40,238 bases of DNA from VGKP01 sp964578345. Lineage in GTDB: Archaea; Nanobdellota; Nanobdellia; Pacearchaeales; GW2011-AR1. The translations under genes and the position numbers were made by a program. The notes beneath the pieces are model-generated. The model worked only from the letters and a program-made list of their open reading frames with translations. It had not been told where the DNA came from and searched no databases. Positions 1 through 8,088 of this stretch are shown here, in pieces (position 1 is the first letter of the stretch; the number at the start of each line of letters is the position of its first letter). Location: the NCBI GenBank assembly GCA_964578345.1, contig CAZOCP010000004.1, forward strand, positions 1-40,238, read 5' to 3'.

Positions 1-76
1 TAATTTTTGACCACTGCTCTTTTGTTAGTCTGACTTTCTTGCCTCTTTTATCAATCACTTCAAAGATTAAATTCAT
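1..76 (-). CDS. Partial small protein, N-terminus only (possible toxin-like nuclease)
   Basis: An ATG at 76 on the minus strand opens a frame that runs off the left edge without a stop (25 codons). The visible start reads MNLIFEVIDKRGKK and continues with a LTKEQW segment. From memory this resembles the opening of small archaeal proteins annotated as phage Barnase/EndoU/RelE-like nuclease domains, but 25 residues are too few to settle it. The ATG overlaps the TGA of an upstream reading frame in the ATGA style, which suggests translational coupling, as in toxin-antitoxin pairs. Function is inferred weakly. Confidence 0.4.
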   Translation of the reverse strand, partial: MNLIFEVIDKRGKKVRLTKEQWSKI

Positions 77-207
77 GTTAGAGATAGTGCTTCCACCATT
101 TTAAACATTTCTTTGTTAAAATTGCCTTTGAAAGTTCTTTTACAGCGTAGGATTAAAAGAAAGTCTAATTTATCCTCGTTGCACTCGGATTTGCCTTCGG
201 CAAACCT
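73..207 (-). pseudogene. Possible 5'-truncated ORF upstream of the partial gene
   Basis: On the minus strand a frame is open from 207 down to a TGA at 75-73. It encodes a plausible protein tail (FLLILRCKRTFKGNF then KEMFKMVEALSLT). There is no ATG, GTG or TTG before an internal ATG eleven codons from the end, and stops lie just upstream at 208-216. Its TGA overlaps the ATG of the next gene. It may be the remnant of a coupled partner gene cut at the hairpin at 190-204, or chance. Confidence 0.25.
189..206. repeat. GAA-triloop hairpin TTTGCC/GGCAAA
   Basis: The core TTTGCC-TTC-GGCAAA is a perfect 6-bp palindrome with a 3-nt loop that reads GAA on the minus strand. GAA loops recur in the hairpin elements at 37903-37980 and 39389-39591, so this may be a solitary relative. 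It lies at the 5' break of the truncated frame at 73-207. Confidence 0.4.
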
Positions 208-412
208 TCAATCTTAATTGCTTGCTTCGGTTAAGCTGTCTCAAAAAACATTACACCATTCGGCGTCTAATCATGCTTAACCAAAATTTCCAGAAGTATT
301 ATAATATCGGAAGTTGTTCACCCACCCAATAGTGGCGCGCTAAATGAAAAAAAACAGGGTCGGCTCGGGGTCGCTTTCAGCTACAGATAGCTTTTCATTT
401 CGCTCAAAGAAA
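208..412. other. Intergenic stretch, no gene seen
   Basis: No convincing ORF or RNA gene is visible between the truncated frame and the TrmB stop. A G-rich patch near 349-376 contains GGGTCGGC, which reappears in inverted form at about 2139-2150 on the far side of the next three genes. The match is only 8 nt and may be chance. Confidence 0.4.
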
Positions 413-1144
413 TTATGTCCTTGCAGTTTTCCACATATCTTCAAAGAATTTTTTATAATCTTCTGAAATCTTTGTAGAGACTATTTCTATTGCTGTTGGA
501 AGTTCCCCCCAACTTAATTGGATAATCTTCTTTGGAACGATTACTACCCCAACTGGAAGGTTTTCTTTGATGAATCTTAACTTTATATTAAGATTATCTT
601 TATAATTTATTTTTATTTCATCTTTTATTTCATCACTTGCTAAAGCTTTGTCAGTTATCTTTCTTTCTTGTAGGGCTTTATGAATACTTGCAAAAAAATC
701 TGGTGCAGAATTTGATTTATAGGCTTCTTTAAGTGCGAATGCATAATAATAGTCTTTTTTAGACAGTTGAGAAACTATCGAATTAAATAAGAGTTTAACA
801 GATTTATATCCTTCATGAATTATTGCCGTCTGTTTTTCTTTTCCGAACTTTTGCTTTGTTTCTAACTCTTCTAGAATTTCTTTAAATCTCTCTTTCTTTT
901 CATCAATTAATGAAAGTATTTGCTTAGGCTCTATTGCCTGAAAATGCTTTGTTTTCGATATAACTATGTAAGATACCAAACCTTTTTCTATGAGTTTTCC
1001 TAATGCTTCATAGACTTTTGTCTGCGATAGTTGGGCTTTAACAGCAATTGGCCCAGCAGTGTTTTTGCCTATCTCTAATAGAGCAATGTAAACTCTTATT
1101 TCCCTATCACTAAATCCAATTTCCTTTAAAATTGATGTATCCAT
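413..1144 (-). CDS. TrmB-family transcriptional regulator
   Basis: A 243-residue DNA-binding regulator of the archaeal TrmB family, whose members typically control sugar uptake and central carbon genes. The N-terminal winged helix (about residues 5-75) shows the family pattern ILKEIGFSDREIRVYIALLE, then a recognition helix region around LSQTKVYEALGKLIEKGLV. A Lys/Glu-rich coiled coil (about 85-115) leads into an effector/dimerisation region starting at IIHEGYKSVKLLF. A longer frame begins at a TTG (1195), but I prefer the ATG at 1144 because a TATA box (TTATAAAC, 1162-1173) lies 25 nt upstream. No Mal/Trm sugar-binding domain is evident; it looks like the short TrmB type. Targets are unknown. 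Confidence 0.85.
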   Translation of the reverse strand: MDTSILKEIGFSDREIRVYIALLEIGKNTAGPIAVKAQLSQTKVYEALGKLIEKGLVSYIVISKTKHFQAIEPKQILSLIDEKKERFKEILEELETKQKFGKEKQTAIIHEGYKSVKLLFNSIVSQLSKKDYYYAFALKEAYKSNSAPDFFASIHKALQERKITDKALASDEIKDEIKINYKDNLNIKLRFIKENLPVGVVIVPKKIIQLSWGELPTAIEIVSTKISEDYKKFFEDMWKTART

Positions 1145-1161
1145 ATTTTTGATTAAGTTTT

Positions 1162-1173
1162 TTAGTTTATAAT
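1162..1173 (-). promoter_or_regulatory. TATA box for the TrmB gene
   Basis: The minus strand reads TTATAAACTAAA, centred about 25 nt before the ATG at 1144. This predicts a leaderless transcript and supports that start over the upstream TTG. Confidence 0.55.
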
Positions 1174-1210
1174 ACCTTCTATTTAATACTCCCAATAGGG
1201 GTAAGTATAA

Positions 1211-1218
1211 TTTATAAG
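1211..1218 (+). promoter_or_regulatory. TATA box for the receiver-like gene
   Basis: TTTATAAG ends about 22 nt before the ATG at 1240 (centre to start 26 nt), fitting a leaderless archaeal transcript. The divergent TrmB gene starts nearby, so the regulator could act here. Confidence 0.55.
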
Positions 1219-1239
1219 AGACTTGTTACCACTTCTTTT

Positions 1240-1692
1240 ATGGAAAAGACAGAAAATCTTGAACAGAAGATAGAAGGGGTTGTTCTAGTCGTAGATGACC
1301 AATGGGGAAAATCAGATTTTCCTATAATTCAAGATAGGTATGGTGATGGAAAGGTGCAAGGGTATAAGTTTGAGCTTGAAGATGCGTGGAACGGTCAAGC
1401 TTATGATAAAAATAAGGTTGTGCAAAGAGTAAGACAGCTAAATCCCTCAGCTATACTTTTGGATCTTGATTTTTACCCTCAAATAGGGTACGGTCTTGAA
1501 ATAATGAAAGAACTTAATAATTTGACTCCCAAAATACCTGTTTTAATGTTTTCTGGTACAGATACCAGAAAAGGACTCGCTTTAATAGGGCAATGCTTAT
1601 TTAATGGGGCAAAGGAAGCAAACGGAAAGGCTTCCGCTTCTGAATTGAAAGAAGCACTTGATAGATACGTAGGAGTTGTTTATGGCAGATAA
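1240..1692 (+). CDS. Response-regulator receiver-like protein
   Basis: A 150-residue single-domain protein with the layout of a CheY-like receiver. It has an acidic pocket in VVLVVDDQWG (residues 15-24), a candidate phospho-acceptor Asp in AILLDLDF (about 71-78), and a MFSGTD segment (about 103-108) at the place of the conserved Ser/Thr. A later Lys in GAKEANGK could be the conserved Lys. A loop of about 30 residues after the first acidic strand is longer than in ordinary receivers. No output domain and no histidine kinase are in the window. It overlaps the next gene by 11 nt, so the two are probably co-translated. Phosphorylation is inferred, not shown. Confidence 0.7.
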   Translation: MEKTENLEQKIEGVVLVVDDQWGKSDFPIIQDRYGDGKVQGYKFELEDAWNGQAYDKNKVVQRVRQLNPSAILLDLDFYPQIGYGLEIMKELNNLTPKIPVLMFSGTDTRKGLALIGQCLFNGAKEANGKASASELKEALDRYVGVVYGR

Positions 1693-2125
1693 AAGATTGG
1701 CTTTTTATAATGCTCGTGTTAAAATGGTTGAACTTGAAACAAACCCATATCTTAATTGGGGAGATGAAGATTTCACTGCCGATAGATTTTTACAGGAACA
1801 TGGTTTTGTAAAAGGATCTCATTGGAATTTAAACCGCTTTGCAGTCCCTTGCGAAGGTCACGAGGTTCGTGTTTCTTATGATTCTGGAGGTATAGGTAAC
1901 CTTCGAGGCGGCTGGTTCATGATAGGAGATAGAGCTTTTGGAGGAAGAATAGACCGAGGCGGCAAGGGAGGAAGGTACATTATCCAAAATAATGAAACTA
2001 TTAGCTTATATATAAAAGGCTATGAATATGGATATGATAAAAATTGGCAAATTCATTGTGAGGTTGATGAAAAAACTAGATTTGAGCATGGAAAGGAACT
2101 AACTAAGAGAGTTTGGAAAAGATAA
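1682..2125 (+). CDS. Uncharacterised protein coupled to the receiver gene
   Basis: A 147-residue protein that I do not recognise. Its ATG at 1682 lies inside the end of the receiver gene, and TAGGAG about 8 nt upstream may serve as a ribosome binding site; the in-frame TTG at 1676 is less likely. The sequence has many Gly and aromatic residues in the centre (GGIGNLRGGWFMIGDRAFGG) and no membrane segment or signal peptide. It looks like a compact beta-rich domain ending in a basic tail. The overlap suggests it acts with the receiver-like protein, perhaps as its partner. Confidence 0.65.
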   Translation: MADKRLAFYNARVKMVELETNPYLNWGDEDFTADRFLQEHGFVKGSHWNLNRFAVPCEGHEVRVSYDSGGIGNLRGGWFMIGDRAFGGRIDRGGKGGRYIIQNNETISLYIKGYEYGYDKNWQIHCEVDEKTRFEHGKELTKRVWKR

Positions 2126-2480
2126 TTAAAAAACTTCCTCGCCGACCCCACAAAAAACAATAGTTGAGCAAGTGAAAAAGCAACCACGCTACGGAGCAGA
2201 TCTATGAACAAATTACAACCTTCGGGGTGCTTCGTGCACAGCCTGAATCCTGCGGAGCCGTTTAATCTCCATTGAGCGGTAAATCTCTCAATTATTCCAT
2301 AATTGTTCTCTGAGTTCGAAACGAGATTTAGCCTAAGTTTTTGCTCATTTATGTGTTTAACAATAGACAAAAACTTCGTTCAACTTGTACGATTAGACGA
2401 AAAGTAAACTTCTTGATTGATTTGAGGTTGGGCTCCGCTTAAACCACTACGAAATATTTACGCTTCGCTATCGCTCGCGT
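2126..2480. other. Intergenic stretch with short inverted repeats, no gene supported
   Basis: About 355 nt without a convincing gene. It holds several short GC-richer motifs with TTCG or CTCCG turns (for example around 2219-2225, 2429-2445 and 2461-2480) that look like decayed small hairpins. A 105-codon frame on the minus strand covers part of it but overlaps the end of the previous gene and has unconvincing composition. Confidence 0.4.
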
Positions 2481-2873
2481 TTATTTCTTATTAACTGATA
2501 CGAACCCAATATACTTTCCGCGTGGGTTATAAACTCTGAATGAAACTGCATAGCCTTCGATAGAGTTATATTTTCTTGCCACTTTTTTGGCAATACGAAG
2601 AGCATCTTTATCGCTCCTTGTATATATATTATCTTCTAATGCAATAGGCCCTATTTCTGCTGAAAGATTCCCTTTAAACATATATAAGGGGAGGTTATCT
2701 CTCTTATTAGTCCTTACTTCTGAAGATGATGTATGGGAGCTCGCTGCTATTTCTCTAAGATTCTTCCTAGATCTGCCGTGAATAGCATCATAGAGTCTGT
2801 CTTCTATTTCTTGAGAATTACGCGGTGCTCCTGGTCTATATTTAAATCGTGCTTCTAATGCTAATTTTCTCAT
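2481..2873 (-). CDS. Hypothetical basic protein
   Basis: A 130-residue basic protein of unknown function that starts 15 nt after the stop of the L37Ae-like gene on the same strand, so the two probably form an operon. The N-terminal half is Arg/Lys/Ser-rich and looks disordered. The C-terminal half (about residues 80-130) has a helix around KDALRIAKKVARKYN followed by two likely beta strands (GYAVSFRVYNPRGK, YIGFVSV). The arrangement hints at a small RNA- or protein-binding fold, but nothing specific can be claimed. No transmembrane segment. Confidence 0.6.
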   Translation of the reverse strand: MRKLALEARFKYRPGAPRNSQEIEDRLYDAIHGRSRKNLREIAASSHTSSSEVRTNKRDNLPLYMFKGNLSAEIGPIALEDNIYTRSDKDALRIAKKVARKYNSIEGYAVSFRVYNPRGKYIGFVSVNKK

Positions 2874-2888
2874 TGATTAAATAAATTT

Positions 2889-3116
2889 TTATTCTCTATT
2901 TTCAAGATAATAAGCATGCCCTGAGAATATTTTCCCGGTTTTTAAACATTTCCATATGCCTGCGGCGATGCGTATGGCTCGAGCTTTTGGATAAAAAGGA
3001 GACATCTGCCTCTTTCTCTGCTTAGCTTCAATAGTATTGAATTCTTTTCTAGCCTTGACTCCTATTCCTCCGCTAAACTTCCCTGCAGCTTTAATTTTCT
3101 TAGTTTTTGCTCCCAT
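2889..3116 (-). CDS. Ribosomal protein L37Ae (eL43)-like, zinc-ribbon cysteines lost
   Basis: The 75 residues follow archaeal L37Ae almost end to end: TKK then AGKF near the N-terminus, IEAKQR in the middle, RIAAGIWKC, and GKIFSGHAYYLEN at the end. Normal eL43 binds zinc through two CxxC pairs. Here the first pair is replaced by SPFYPK and the second keeps only the Cys of WKC, so zinc cannot be bound in the usual way. It is therefore a divergent paralogue, or the organism's only copy in a zinc-free form. Family assignment is by eye from remembered sequences. It is the first gene of a likely two-gene operon. Confidence 0.7.
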   Translation of the reverse strand: MGAKTKKIKAAGKFSGGIGVKARKEFNTIEAKQRKRQMSPFYPKARAIRIAAGIWKCLKTGKIFSGHAYYLENRE

Positions 3117-3187
3117 GTTATATTAATATGTCAAGAATTATTTTTTGCGTAAACTCCCTGTTTTAACTCGTGAAAAAGCAAAAACAA

Positions 3188-3243
3188 TTCTTGAGCAGGC
3201 TCAAGAACCAGACACACCATACACTTCACTGTATGGTTCTTGA
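3188..3243. repeat. Nested inverted repeats
   Basis: TTCTTGAGC (3188-3196) and GCTCAAGAA (3199-3207) form a perfect 9-bp stem with a 2-nt loop. ACCATACA (3216-3223) pairs with TGTATGGT (3230-3237). As an alternative, TCAAGAACC (3201-3209) pairs with GGTTCTTGA (3235-3243). The TCA/TGA ends match those of the hairpins in the large element near 39400-39730, so a distant relation is possible. It lies between divergent genes. Confidence 0.6.
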
Positions 3244-3359
3244 CACTTTAAGTATAGTTGAAGTATTATTTTTAAATGTTCTGGTGTTAATGGTTTTGCG
3301 TGCTAACGCGATTTAAGTTAGACAGTAATAAACTATAAAGTAATTACATAATAGAAAGA

Positions 3360-3367
3360 TTTAAATA
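3360..3367 (+). promoter_or_regulatory. TATA box
   Basis: TTTAAATA lies with its centre 25-26 nt before the ATG at 3389, predicting a leaderless mRNA for the membrane-anchored protein. Confidence 0.6.
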
Positions 3368-3388
3368 CGGCCTGTTTATAGAAAGATA

Positions 3389-3877
3389 ATGGAAGAAACA
3401 TTTAGAGAAAAATGGTTTCCATCTATTAGTGATGATATAGAAGTAGGAACTATGCTTGGTAGATATGCTAGAACTTTGTCTATTGGTGGTTTTTTAATAG
3501 TGACTACAGCATGGGGAGGATATAACTTATTATTTAATAATTATGAATATTCTAAAGGAACTAGAAGCGGAATGATAAATAAGTTCAGTGAAAAAGGTTT
3601 AATCTGGAAAACATATGAGGGACAAATGGCCTTTGAAGGTATAGTACGCCAAGGTAATTTTGTAAGCCAAGGTAATTTTGCCGGAGCCTGGAACTTCAGT
3701 CTCGACAATCAAGCAAGACATGGCGAGAATATTGGAGAGCTTGCAGAGAAAATTCGAACTTGCATAGAATCTGGAGTTAAAGTTAAAGTCAATTATATTG
3801 AACCAATTACAACATGGCCGTGGAGAAGCCAAACAGATTATCTTATTCAGAGTGTTGAATTTATTGAAAAAAAATAA
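3389..3877 (+). CDS. Membrane-anchored protein of unknown function
   Basis: A 162-residue protein with one hydrophobic segment (about residues 28-47, TLSIGGFLIVTTAWGGYNLL) after a charged N-terminus, so probably anchored with the rest on one side of the membrane. The following stretch, SGMINKFSEKGLIWKTYEGQ, is a motif found in widespread small bacterial and archaeal proteins sometimes misannotated as 6-phosphogluconate dehydrogenase; no such activity is supported. Two near-identical units QGNF (RQGNFVSQGNFAG) reflect a small tandem duplication in the DNA at 3649-3680. The start is fixed by a TATA box 25 nt upstream. Confidence 0.7.
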   Translation: MEETFREKWFPSISDDIEVGTMLGRYARTLSIGGFLIVTTAWGGYNLLFNNYEYSKGTRSGMINKFSEKGLIWKTYEGQMAFEGIVRQGNFVSQGNFAGAWNFSLDNQARHGENIGELAEKIRTCIESGVKVKVNYIEPITTWPWRSQTDYLIQSVEFIEKK

Positions 3878-3946
3878 AGCTTAAAACAGGTATTAAAAGC
3901 GATTAATGATGGATAAAACTTCTTATTATTTGTTTTCTGAACAAGA

Positions 3947-3954
3947 TTTATAAG
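3947..3954 (+). promoter_or_regulatory. TATA box for asnB
   Basis: TTTATAAG is centred about 26 nt before the ATG at 3977. It probably drives asnB and the overlapping genes up to 9614. Confidence 0.6.
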
Positions 3955-3976
3955 CGGAAATACGCTCTGCTAATTT

Positions 3977-5869
3977 ATGTGCGGGATTATAGGATTTAAT
4001 TGGGAAGATAAAGGCTTGCTTGAAAAAGGATTAAGAGAAATCGAGCATAGGGGGCCTGATGAATTTGGAAAGTTTTTTGATAAAGATGTAAGTTTAGGCC
4101 ATAGAAGACTGTCTATATTAGATTTATCAAGTTCTGGCAATCAACCAATGCCTAACGAGGATGAGACGTTATGGATTATCTTTAACGGCGAGATATATAA
4201 TTATAAAGAGATTAAGAAAAATCTGAAAAAAAAGCATGAATTTAGATCAAACACAGACACTGAAATATTAATACATCTTTATGAAGAGAAAGGCGAAGAT
4301 ATGCTGCAAGAACTTCAAGGCATGTTCGCCTTTTGTATTTATGATGTAAAAAATAAATTATTTTTTATTGCCAGAGATAGAATAGGCATAAAGCCCCTTT
4401 ATTATTATTTTAACGGGAAAAAGTTTATTTTCTGTTCGGAAATTAAAGGGATAATTGTAGACAGGGAAATAAAAAGAAAGGTAAATCCAGAAGCTTTGAG
4501 TTATTTTTTAACTTTGAGAGCAAATACTGGAGAAGAAACTATGCTTAAAAGAATAAAAAAATTAATGCCCGGACATCATCTTACTTATGATATTAGAAAA
4601 AATTCTATTTATATAAAAAAATATTGGGATATATTATTCATGGAAGATAAAAACAAAAATTATGATTATTATCTTAGTGAATTAAAATCTTTACTAAACG
4701 ACTCTGTAAAAGCAAGATTAATGAGTGATGTGCCTTTTGGAGCATATTTGTCTGGAGGAGTGGATTCGGCTACGGTTGTAGCACTTATGAAAAAATATTC
4801 AAATTTAAAAATAAAAACTTTTTCAGTCGGATTTGAAAATGATAATTCTGAATTGAGAGAAGCCAAATTTTCTTCAGAAAAGTTAAATACTGAGCATCGT
4901 GAATTATCAATAAATGAAAAGGCTATAAAAAGTCTGCCAGAAATAATCTATCAATCTGACGAACCCAATTCTGATCCTACTTGTATACCTACATATTTAC
5001 TATCCAAATTCGCTAAAAGATACTGCACAGTTATTCTAACTGGAGAAGGAGCTGATGAAATATTTGCTGGATATCCTCAATATAAATTTATGAAAATTCA
5101 TGATAGAATTTTGAGAAAAATTCCATTAGGAGCTAGAAAAGTTATACCTGAAATAATTAATAGAACTCCAAAAAAAATACTAAATCTTGGATTTAAATTT
5201 AGTTCTGCCTTAGGAGAAAAAGGAATTGAAAGATTCTCTAATTTTAATAATACAAATAATTATAGTAAGCAATACTTAAATCAAATTTCCATATATAATG
5301 AAAAAGAAAAAGAAAAAATTTTGGTAAAGGAAATTAAAGTTGAAAATAAATTTGATAAATATTTTAAAAATATTGATAAGATAGGCATTGTGAACAGCTG
5401 CTGTATGTTTGACTTTAAAGAGCAAATGGTTGAGGATTTACTAATGAAGCTAGATAAGAATACTATGGCTTTTGGCGTTGAAGGCAGAGTGCCTTTTTTA
5501 GATTATAGAGTGGTTGAATTAGCTGCAAGAATTCCTCAAAAATGGAAATTAAAAGGTTTTACAAAAGATAAATTCATTCTAAGACAATTGGGGAAAGAGC
5601 TTTTGCCTGATGAGATAAGAAAGAGAAAAAAGCGACATTTTTTTGTTCCGATAGATAGCTGGCTTAGTAATGAATTAGCAGGATTAAAAGAAAACTTCCT
5701 TTCTAAGAAATTTATTGAAAAACAAAAAATATTTAATTTCAAAGAGATACAAAATATAATGCATGGAATTAAAAAGTCTCCATTGTTTTATGCTCGGCAG
5801 ATTTGGTCTCTTATTACATTTCAGATATGGTATAAACAATATATTGAAAATGAAAAAGTTAAAATCTGA
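3977..5869 (+). CDS. asnB: Asparagine synthase-type amidotransferase (glutamine-hydrolysing)
   Basis: 630 residues, the usual length for class II AsnB. Met is followed by the catalytic Cys2 (MCGIIGF), and the N-terminal glutaminase shows RGPDEFG, GHRRLSILDLS and FNGEIYNY. The ATP-pyrophosphatase half carries the P-loop SGGVDS at about residues 259-264 and a later TGEGADEIFAGYPQYK. It transfers glutamine nitrogen to a carboxylate, classically aspartate. As the first gene of a glycan operon and overlapping a methyltransferase, it more likely amidates a uronic acid or another acidic glycan precursor, as AsnB relatives in capsule and O-antigen loci are thought to do. That role is inference. Confidence 0.92.
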   Translation: MCGIIGFNWEDKGLLEKGLREIEHRGPDEFGKFFDKDVSLGHRRLSILDLSSSGNQPMPNEDETLWIIFNGEIYNYKEIKKNLKKKHEFRSNTDTEILIHLYEEKGEDMLQELQGMFAFCIYDVKNKLFFIARDRIGIKPLYYYFNGKKFIFCSEIKGIIVDREIKRKVNPEALSYFLTLRANTGEETMLKRIKKLMPGHHLTYDIRKNSIYIKKYWDILFMEDKNKNYDYYLSELKSLLNDSVKARLMSDVPFGAYLSGGVDSATVVALMKKYSNLKIKTFSVGFENDNSELREAKFSSEKLNTEHRELSINEKAIKSLPEIIYQSDEPNSDPTCIPTYLLSKFAKRYCTVILTGEGADEIFAGYPQYKFMKIHDRILRKIPLGARKVIPEIINRTPKKILNLGFKFSSALGEKGIERFSNFNNTNNYSKQYLNQISIYNEKEKEKILVKEIKVENKFDKYFKNIDKIGIVNSCCMFDFKEQMVEDLLMKLDKNTMAFGVEGRVPFLDYRVVELAARIPQKWKLKGFTKDKFILRQLGKELLPDEIRKRKKRHFFVPIDSWLSNELAGLKENFLSKKFIEKQKIFNFKEIQNIMHGIKKSPLFYARQIWSLITFQIWYKQYIENEKVKI

Positions 5870-6632
5870 TTTAGATTCGACGGAGAGATTTGGATTTGAA
5901 TGGGATAAATATAGGAGTATTATTCCGGAATATGAAGAACAATTTCTGAAATGGGTCTTCCCTTTGAAAAAAGAAGACTTTAGAAATAAAAAAGTTTTAG
6001 ATGGCGGCTGCGGCATAGGCAGAAATTCCTTCTGGCCATTGCGATATAATGCAAAAGAAGTTTTTGCCTTTGATTATGATGAAAGAACTGTCAAAGTAGC
6101 ACAAGATAATTTGAGTAAATATAAAAATTCTGTGGTTTATTACGGTTCTATTTATAAAATTGATTATATAAATAAGTTTGATATTTCATTTTCAATTGGA
6201 GTTATACACCACTTATCTGATCCTAGGCTGGCAATTGCTCAGTTAGTACAGGCGACAAAAAAAGGCGGAAAAGTTTTGATATGGGTTTATGGATATGAAG
6301 GGAATGAGTGGATTGTCAAATACATCAGCCCTATAAGAAAATATACATCAAGAATTCCATTAAAAATTGTGAATTATTTAGCTTATTGCTTTTCAGCGCC
6401 TCTTTATATTTATTTAAAATTAAGTAAAACTAAAAGCTTATATCTAGCACAAATTGCACGCTTCAGATTCTGGCATGTCCATAGTATTGTTTTTGACCAG
6501 CTTATTCCAAAAATAGCTAATTATTGGAAGAAAAAAGAGGCTCTTTTATTATTTGAAAACCAAGGTTTAAAAGATATAAAAGCATACCAAGTAAATGGAA
6601 ATTCCTGGACGATTATTGGTACAAAGAAATAA
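5850..6632 (+). CDS. SAM-dependent methyltransferase (class I)
   Basis: 260 residues. Motif I is clear in VLDGGCGIGRN (about residues 50-60), with the following acidic strand in VFAFDYDERTV and motif IV-like FDISFSIGVIHHL. These are features of Methyltransf_11/UbiE-like small-molecule methyltransferases. The ATG at 5850 lies inside asnB (20-nt overlap), and a much longer upstream frame start is rejected because it is out of register with the family. The C-terminal third is rich in aromatic and Lys residues, perhaps for membrane contact. It probably methylates a sugar or lipid-linked glycan made by this locus. Confidence 0.85.
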   Translation: MKKLKSDLDSTERFGFEWDKYRSIIPEYEEQFLKWVFPLKKEDFRNKKVLDGGCGIGRNSFWPLRYNAKEVFAFDYDERTVKVAQDNLSKYKNSVVYYGSIYKIDYINKFDISFSIGVIHHLSDPRLAIAQLVQATKKGGKVLIWVYGYEGNEWIVKYISPIRKYTSRIPLKIVNYLAYCFSAPLYIYLKLSKTKSLYLAQIARFRFWHVHSIVFDQLIPKIANYWKKKEALLLFENQGLKDIKAYQVNGNSWTIIGTKK

Positions 6633-8088
6633 TTTTAATAAGAATTTGGCTATTATTGGAGTCTTCTTTATCTTAATTATTATTACACTTATCACACAAT
6701 ATTATGGCTCTACTGATATCGGAGATTATAGCGATGTGGCTAAATTTTTTGCTGGAGAGTATCATGCTAAAATAAGATCTTCACATTCTTATCTTCTTGG
6801 ATTCTTGCATGCTCCTTTTGTCAATATAACTAATAATTTTATATTTTTCAAAGCAACAAGCCTATTATTTCTTGCATTGATTATTTATTCTACCTATATA
6901 ATCAGTGGAAGAAATAGAAGAGTAGCTTGGATGATGACACTTTCTCCAATAGTCTGGTATATGGCTCCGTGGATTAATCCTATACAGGCAGCAAGCCTTT
7001 GCTTATTATGGGCATATTTCTTTATGCAAAAATACGAAAAAACAGATTCTTTAAAGAGTCTTTTATTATCAGGAATATTTATTGGTTTAGGCTGGGCTAT
7101 TTGGGACACTGTATTATATTTTGGTGTTATTTTAGCATTGTCTTTTATGTGGAATAAAAAATTTTATTATGTGCCTGTTTTTATTATTATGATCTTTCTG
7201 GGTTTGCTTCCTAGATTGATTTTAGATAGTTATTTATTCAATTTTGCATTTTTCACAACGATCAAAACATTTATGTCAGGCATTGCAAATTTATTTGGAG
7301 GCATTTATCAGAGCGAATATGGACATTCTTCATTGAATTTAGCAACATTAATTTCATTTTTCCTGGCCTTTCCTATTTATTTCTGGAGATTATATAAACC
7401 ATCATTTATTGCAAAAAATAAAAAAACAATAATCTTCCTTACAGTTTCTATATTGCTACTTTTACTTAATCCCCAAATGAGATATGTTCTTGCCATCTCT
7501 CCTATAATTATGTTATATTTAGTTAAAGAAATTAATGAAAAAGATTTCAAAATTTATCTTTTATTCTCAATTGTGATTATAATAGCTTTTGTATTTCCAT
7601 ATTTGCTTCAAGCAAAGTATGGTATGAAAGGACAGTTATATGGGGTGGAGTTTTCTGGAATAACACAAGAAGGAATAAACTTAGAAAAAACAAATAGAGT
7701 TATAGAATTGCAAAAAGATCTTGAACAAATTTCATTAGAATATCCTGGCAATTCATTTGTTGTTGGAAATAATCCAGACGATTACCAAGTACTTGCTCAC
7801 TTTTATTGGGGTAAAGGAATAAAAGAATTCGTGAGCGTTCAAGATTATGAAAAATGGAAAGAAGGAAATTCTGTTCTATATCAAAAAAGATTCGAACCTC
7901 TGCCTAATATTCCTGAAAGAAGACAATTTTGGATTGAGGGAGGATTAAAGAAAAGCGATAATGATCCTACACAATATGATTCTATATTATATGGATTATC
8001 GTTTGATAATTCATTAAATCTGGATGATTTTGATTATGTAAAAAAATATGGATCTCTTAGTTTATACCGGAGAGTTGAAAAATTATGA
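6595..8088 (+). CDS. Polytopic membrane protein, GT-C glycosyltransferase-like
   Basis: 497 residues with a first membrane helix at about 17-38, a loop with acidic residues (STDIGDYSDVAKFF), roughly ten hydrophobic helices up to about residue 350, and a soluble tail of about 140 residues. An acidic first extracytoplasmic loop before further helices is typical of GT-C enzymes that take sugars from dolichyl- or polyprenyl-phosphate donors. I see no diagnostic motif beyond topology. The ATG overlaps the methyltransferase end by 38 nt, and the stop overlaps the flippase start (ATGA), so this is a tight operon. It could also be a polymerase-like (Wzy) protein. Confidence 0.6.
   Translation: MEIPGRLLVQRNNFNKNLAIIGVFFILIIITLITQYYGSTDIGDYSDVAKFFAGEYHAKIRSSHSYLLGFLHAPFVNITNNFIFFKATSLLFLALIIYSTYIISGRNRRVAWMMTLSPIVWYMAPWINPIQAASLCLLWAYFFMQKYEKTDSLKSLLLSGIFIGLGWAIWDTVLYFGVILALSFMWNKKFYYVPVFIIMIFLGLLPRLILDSYLFNFAFFTTIKTFMSGIANLFGGIYQSEYGHSSLNLATLISFFLAFPIYFWRLYKPSFIAKNKKTIIFLTVSILLLLLNPQMRYVLAISPIIMLYLVKEINEKDFKIYLLFSIVIIIAFVFPYLLQAKYGMKGQLYGVEFSGITQEGINLEKTNRVIELQKDLEQISLEYPGNSFVVGNNPDDYQVLAHFYWGKGIKEFVSVQDYEKWKEGNSVLYQKRFEPLPNIPERRQFWIEGGLKKSDNDPTQYDSILYGLSFDNSLNLDDFDYVKKYGSLSLYRRVEKL

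Noticed and set aside
349..2150. Inverted terminal repeats around the TrmB-receiver region (GGGTCGGC)
   Set aside because: Only 8 nt match, and no transposase or target duplication is seen.
2053..2370. 105-codon minus-strand frame in the 2.1-2.5 kb gap
   Set aside because: It overlaps the end of the preceding real gene, has no promoter, and its Phe/Leu/Cys-rich composition looks like random translation.
2126..2480. Possible tRNA suggested by GAGTTCGAAAC near 2311-2321
   Set aside because: The flanks do not form a T-arm stem and no acceptor or anticodon stem can be drawn around it.
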